From assembly GCA_024278155.1 (NCBI GenBank), contig JAJRTT010000377.1, positions 1 through 9,715 on the forward strand: a DNA stretch of 9,715 nucleotides, written 5' to 3'. Both the position numbers and the translations under genes were made by a program. The notes under the pieces were generated by a model. The model had not been told where the DNA came from. It worked only from the letters and a program-made list of their open reading frames with translations, and made no database searches. Positions within the stretch are counted from its first letter, which is position 1, and each line of letters starts with the position of its first letter. Below, in pieces: positions 7,246 through 9,715 of the stretch. This DNA comes from Bacteroidota bacterium (lineage in GTDB: Bacteria > Bacteroidota > Bacteroidia > Bacteroidales > JAADJA01).

Positions 7246-7752
7246 TTATCCAACTTTAAACTTGAATTTAACCTTATCGAGGTCTTCGTTTGCCTTCACG
7301 ATTTTTCCTTTTAGCTCTTCTTTGAATTTATGGACTTTCACGGCTATGCTTTCATCGGAAAGGGCAAGCATTTGTGCTGAAAGGATGGCCGCGTTTTTTG
7401 CTGCGTTCAGGCCAACAGTTGCCACGGGGATCCCCGGGGGCATTTGCACGATTGACAACAAGGCATCAATACCTTCCATCGTGGCTTTTATGGGCACACC
7501 GATTATGGGAAGGGATGTCATGGCAGCAATTACCCCGGGCAAATGTGCAGCCATGCCTGCTCCGGCAATAATCACTTTTACCCCTCGTACATGGGCATTT
7601 TTTGCAAATTCCTCTACCTTTTCAGGGGTCCGGTGGGCTGATAAAGCATTCATCTCAAAAGGGATTTCCATTTCATCAAAAAACTTGGCGGCAGCTTCCA
7701 TCACCGGAAGGTCGGATGTACTGCCCATGATAATACTAACAAGTGGTTTCAT
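7246..7752 (-). CDS. purE: N5-carboxyaminoimidazole ribonucleotide mutase
   Basis: Class I PurE, 168 residues, a cytoplasmic enzyme of de novo purine synthesis that converts N5-CAIR to CAIR. The family motifs are all present: GSTSDLPVM (10-18) for the phosphate/substrate site, SAHRTPEKV (38-46) with the catalytic histidine, and AGAGMAAHLPGV (63-74). SIVQMPPGIPVATVG (100-114) and the C-terminal NAAILSAQML (120-129) also match. Length is normal for the bacterial enzyme. The frame includes a TTG one codon earlier, but ATG at 7752 gives the standard MKPLVSIIMGS opening. PurK is not next to it. It diverges from hpt across 112 bases, so a de novo and a salvage purine gene share an intergenic region with a -7 element for each. 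No operator palindrome was recognised. Confidence 0.97.
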   Translation of the reverse strand: MKPLVSIIMGSTSDLPVMEAAAKFFDEMEIPFEMNALSAHRTPEKVEEFAKNAHVRGVKVIIAGAGMAAHLPGVIAAMTSLPIIGVPIKATMEGIDALLSIVQMPPGIPVATVGLNAAKNAAILSAQMLALSDESIAVKVHKFKEELKGKIVKANEDLDKVKFKFKVG

Positions 7753-7778
7753 CAAAATATTGTTTTAAAGTGAATTCG

Positions 7779-7786
7779 CAAAATTA
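7779..7786 (-). promoter_or_regulatory. Candidate -7 promoter element for purE
   Basis: The minus strand reads TAATTTTG, matching TAnnTTTG, 27 bases upstream of the purE ATG. It implies a leader of about 20 bases. No clear -33 TTTG. Confidence 0.45.
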
Positions 7787-7819
7787 TATATTATTCTTCT
7801 CATTAAGGATGCATTGTAC

Positions 7820-7827
7820 TACTTTTG
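7820..7827 (+). promoter_or_regulatory. Candidate -7 promoter element for hpt-obg
   Basis: TACTTTTG matches TAnnTTTG, 37 bases upstream of the hpt ATG, implying a leader of about 30 bases. It lies 34 bases from the purE element on the other strand, so the two promoters are back to back. No clear -33 TTTG. Confidence 0.45.
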
Positions 7828-7864
7828 TTTTTTGTAAAGGCACAAAACTAAACACAATTAAAAT

Positions 7865-8401
7865 ATGAAAACCGTTAAAGTCCACGAAAAAGAATTTTCC
7901 ATCTTTATTGATGCCGAAAAAATTGATAAGGCCGTTGCTGAAGTTGCAGAACGGATTAATCGGGACCTGGCAGGGAAAACCCCGCTTTTCCTTGTGGTCT
8001 TGAACGGGGCTTTTATGTTTGCCAGCGATTTGGTGAAGAAGATAACGATACCTTGTGATATTTCCTTTGTGAAACTATCGTCTTACGTGGGAACGAGGAC
8101 AACAAATACAGTTCGCGAGCTAATAGGCCTGGATGAAGTTTTACACGATCGCACGGTGGTTATAGTTGAGGATATTATCGATACGGGGATTACGATGGGT
8201 GTTACAATGGAGAAATTAAAAAAGCTGGAGGCCCAAGAGGTGAAAATCGCAACTTTGCTTTTTAAACCGGATGCATTCAGGATGAGCTATCCAATTGATT
8301 ACGTGGGCCTCGAAATCCCTAATGACTTTATAGTGGGTTATGGCTTGGACTATAACGGTCATGGGCGGAACCTTTCCGATATTTATAAGATCATCGAATA
8401 G
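7865..8401 (+). CDS. hpt: Hypoxanthine phosphoribosyltransferase
   Basis: A 178-residue cytoplasmic purine-salvage enzyme that joins hypoxanthine (often also guanine) to PRPP, giving IMP or GMP. The PRPP-binding signature VVIVEDIIDTGIT lies at 98-110, with the acidic pair E102-D103. The LNG loop (46-48) and the flexible SSYVGTRTT loop (72-80) are where expected. LLFKPD (131-136) carries the lysine that contacts the purine base, and DFIVGYGLDYN (154-164) closes the base pocket. Length is normal. ATG at 7865 follows an A-rich leader typical of this phylum. It is followed by obg after two bases, so the two are cotranscribed. Confidence 0.96.
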   Translation: MKTVKVHEKEFSIFIDAEKIDKAVAEVAERINRDLAGKTPLFLVVLNGAFMFASDLVKKITIPCDISFVKLSSYVGTRTTNTVRELIGLDEVLHDRTVVIVEDIIDTGITMGVTMEKLKKLEAQEVKIATLLFKPDAFRMSYPIDYVGLEIPNDFIVGYGLDYNGHGRNLSDIYKIIE

Positions 8402-8403
8402 CT

Positions 8404-9393
8404 ATGGCAAATCCAAATTTTGTTGATTATGTGAAGATAAATTGCCGTTCAGGAAACGGGGGCCCGGGTTCGGCACATTTTTTACGATCGCGCAGCGAAG
8501 CAAAAGGAGGGCCTGATGGCGGTGATGGAGGTCGGGGCGGGCACATAATAGCTAAAGCGAACAAGCAATTGTGGACTCTCTTGCACTTGAAATATTCCAA
8601 GCACGTAAAAGCAGGGCATGGTGAAGGTGGAGGAGGTAGCCTGAGAAGCGGTGCAAACGGCAAGGATAAGGTTTTGGAAGTTCCGCTGGGAACAATTGTG
8701 AAAAATGCCGAAACGGGTGAATTGATTTGTGAAGTTACCGAGGATGGTCAGGAATATATCATTGCAAAAGGAGGTATGGGAGGACGGGGAAACGATCATT
8801 TTAAATCGGCAACCCGACAAGCCCCAAAGTATGCCCAACCTGGTGAGGAGGGAACTGAAGAATGGTTTGTCCTTGAATTAAAAATCCTTGCTGATGTTGG
8901 GCTTGTTGGGTTTCCCAATGCAGGCAAATCAACTTTGCTTTCTGTAATTTCTGCGGCCAAACCTGAAATAGCTGATTATCCATTCACTACCTTGACCCCA
9001 AATCTGGGAATGGTCAGCCATAGGGACAATAAGTCTTTTGTTGTGGCTGACATACCAGGGATTATTGAAGGTGCACACGAAGGGAAAGGCCTGGGGTTGC
9101 GTTTCCTGCGGCATATTGAAAGGAATTCCATCCTGCTTTTCCTTGTCCCTGCAGACAGCGATGATATCAAAAAGGAGTACAATGTTCTGTTAAATGAACT
9201 TGGACAGTATAATCCTGAGCTTCTTGACAAGTCTAAGATCCTGGCCATTTCCAAGTCCGATTTGCTGGATGAAGAGTTAAAAACAGAAATAAAACAAGAT
9301 TTACCGGATATCCCTTACCTGTTTATTTCTTCCATTGCCCATTCAGGGTTAGTGGAATTAAAAGATTTAATTTGGAAGGAAATTAATGTATAG
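8404..9393 (+). CDS. obg: GTPase Obg/CgtA
   Basis: Ribosome-associated GTPase needed for 50S subunit assembly and linked to growth control. It has 329 residues. The glycine-rich Obg fold spans about 1-158, with repeated GG turns such as GGPDGGDGGRGG (35-46) and GGMGGRGN (123-130). The GTPase domain follows: G1 GFPNAGKST (169-177), switch I DYPFTTLTP (191-199), G3 DIPGI (216-220), G4 SKSD (283-286) and G5 SSIA (309-312). G4 has serine in place of the usual asparagine of NKxD, which I believe is common in Bacteroidetes Obg proteins. The protein ends right after the GTPase domain, so the C-terminal OCT domain of some Firmicutes and actinobacterial Obg is absent, as in many other phyla. It starts two bases after hpt. 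A repeat hairpin begins eight bases after its stop and may protect or end the transcript. Confidence 0.97.
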   Translation: MANPNFVDYVKINCRSGNGGPGSAHFLRSRSEAKGGPDGGDGGRGGHIIAKANKQLWTLLHLKYSKHVKAGHGEGGGGSLRSGANGKDKVLEVPLGTIVKNAETGELICEVTEDGQEYIIAKGGMGGRGNDHFKSATRQAPKYAQPGEEGTEEWFVLELKILADVGLVGFPNAGKSTLLSVISAAKPEIADYPFTTLTPNLGMVSHRDNKSFVVADIPGIIEGAHEGKGLGLRFLRHIERNSILLFLVPADSDDIKKEYNVLLNELGQYNPELLDKSKILAISKSDLLDEELKTEIKQDLPDIPYLFISSIAHSGLVELKDLIWKEINV

Positions 9394-9400
9394 AATCCAA

Positions 9401-9449
9401 TTTTCGGATTATCTTGCGCACGTGGCCAAGGCTAAAATCCGAAAAAGCT
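9401..9449 (+). repeat. REP-like palindromic repeat, copy A
   Basis: TTTTCGGATT pairs with AATCCGAAAA, a perfect 10-bp outer stem. The pattern is GGATTATC (9406-9413), 18 bases, CTAAAATCC (9432-9440), GAAAA, AGCT (9446-9449). It matches copy B at 43 of 49 positions, with all differences inside the hairpin centre. It begins eight bases after the obg stop. Confidence 0.85.
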
Positions 9450-9458
9450 TTAAAGTAA

Positions 9459-9504
9459 AGCTGTACGGGATTTTAGGGCGGGATAAAGGCGATGGATAAT
9501 CCCG
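9459..9504 (-). repeat. REP-like palindromic repeat, copy C (inverted)
   Basis: On the minus strand: GGATTATC, 18 bases, CTAAAATCC, CGTAC, AGCT, the same spacing as copies A and B but in reverse orientation. The plus strand shows AGCT at 9459-9462, GGATTTTAG at 9468-9476 and GATAATCC at 9495-9502. The ends pair as CGGGATT with AATCCCG, so stem base changes relative to A and B are compensated (CGGATT to CGGGATT on one arm and the complement on the other). Confidence 0.8.
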
Positions 9505-9540
9505 GACTGTTTAAAATGAAGGGCTTTGTTTTAGATTACA

Positions 9541-9589
9541 TTTTCGGATTATCGTGCGCCCTGGGCCTATGCTAAAATCCGAAAAAGCT
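9541..9589 (+). repeat. REP-like palindromic repeat, copy B
   Basis: Same orientation as copy A and exactly 140 bases downstream of it. GGATTATC is at 9546-9553, CTAAAATCC at 9572-9580 and AGCT at 9586-9589, with the 10-bp TTTTCGGATT / AATCCGAAAA stem intact. Its AGCT end lies 13 bases before the ATG of the transposase gene. Confidence 0.85.
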
Positions 9590-9602
9590 ATTGCGTATAA
9601 TT

Positions 9603-9715
9603 ATGGGACTAAAAAATAAAATTTTTGATGGATATAATTATTTTCTTACAATGACAGTTGTTGACTGGGTCGATATCTTCACACGACCTGTTTATAAACA
9701 TATAATTGTTGATTC
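9603..9715 (+). CDS. REP-associated tyrosine transposase (RAYT), N-terminal part
   Basis: The first 37 codons plus two bases of a gene running off the right edge. The translation opens MGLKNKIFDGYNYFLTMTVV and continues DWVDIFTRPVYKHIIVDS. This is the N-terminus of Bacteroidetes RAYT proteins: a short basic start, an aromatic YFLTMTVV strand, the near-invariant (D/E)WVD(I/V)FTR segment, then YKxIIVxS. RAYTs are single-copy, domesticated relatives of IS200/IS605 (Y1) transposases that nick single-stranded DNA at REP hairpins and are thought to spread and maintain REP families. The HUH motif and catalytic tyrosine lie beyond the window and cannot be checked. Three REP-like repeats sit directly upstream, which strongly supports the call. 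The reading frame is open further upstream, but ATG at 9603 matches the family start. No TAnnTTTG promoter element was seen for it. Confidence 0.85.
   Translation, partial: MGLKNKIFDGYNYFLTMTVVDWVDIFTRPVYKHIIVD

Noticed and set aside
7753..7864. A shared purine operator between purE and hpt
   Set aside because: I found no convincing palindrome or paired site there, only the two -7 elements.
8404..9393. Obg as a truncated or broken gene because it lacks the OCT domain and has SKSD at G4
   Set aside because: All five G motifs are in place, the OCT domain is missing in many phyla, and the G4 variant is believed to be normal in this group.
9401..9589. The three repeats as a CRISPR array
   Set aside because: The copies alternate in orientation, the spacing is not regular, and each copy varies in its centre. 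This is not a repeat-spacer pattern.

Overview
The window is chromosomal DNA from a member of the Bacteroidota, most likely the Bacteroidales/Marinilabiliales side. Three things point there. A secreted protein ends in a type IX secretion sorting domain (NFPNPF near its start, KMIVE at its end). The LptF/LptG-type permease has the Bacteroidetes-style N-terminus (MQFLWKYIDDLVGKGLE). At least five gene starts are preceded by the Bacteroidetes -7 element TAnnTTTG, with little Shine-Dalgarno signal.

Layout from left to right. (1) 1-356, minus: the 5' part of hisS, cut by the window edge. (2) 437-480: a lone copy of a short palindromic repeat between genes. (3) 512-4871, minus: an apparent five-gene operon, transcribed right to left: lptG-type permease, two GT-B glycosyltransferases, a 60-residue two-helix membrane protein (SecG-like at best) and a DUF4870 membrane protein. 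The permease and the first glycosyltransferase overlap by ATGA. The set suggests cell-envelope glycan or lipopolysaccharide work. (4) 4872-5238: a divergent intergenic region with a promoter element facing each way and an unexplained block of hairpins and direct repeats. (5) 5239-7146, plus: a 635-residue secreted Asp-box protein carrying a type IX sorting domain. (6) 7170-7212: a strong two-way terminator shared with the converging purE. (7) 7246-7752, minus: purE (de novo purine synthesis). It diverges from hpt (purine salvage) at 7865-8401, and hpt is followed after 2 bases by obg. (8) 9401-9589: three copies of the palindromic repeat in + / - / + order. (9) 9603-9715, plus: the first 37 codons of a RAYT (REP-associated tyrosine transposase, IS200/Y1 type), cut by the window edge.

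The most notable content is the last part. The four repeats share the pattern GGATTATC-N18-CTAAAATCC-N5-AGCT (one copy has GGATTAGC) with fixed spacing. Three lie directly upstream of the transposase gene, and the fourth lies about 9 kb away between DUF4870 and hisS. This looks like a RAYT with its own REP family, including an inverted pair resembling a REPIN. The rest of the window is mostly housekeeping and envelope genes.
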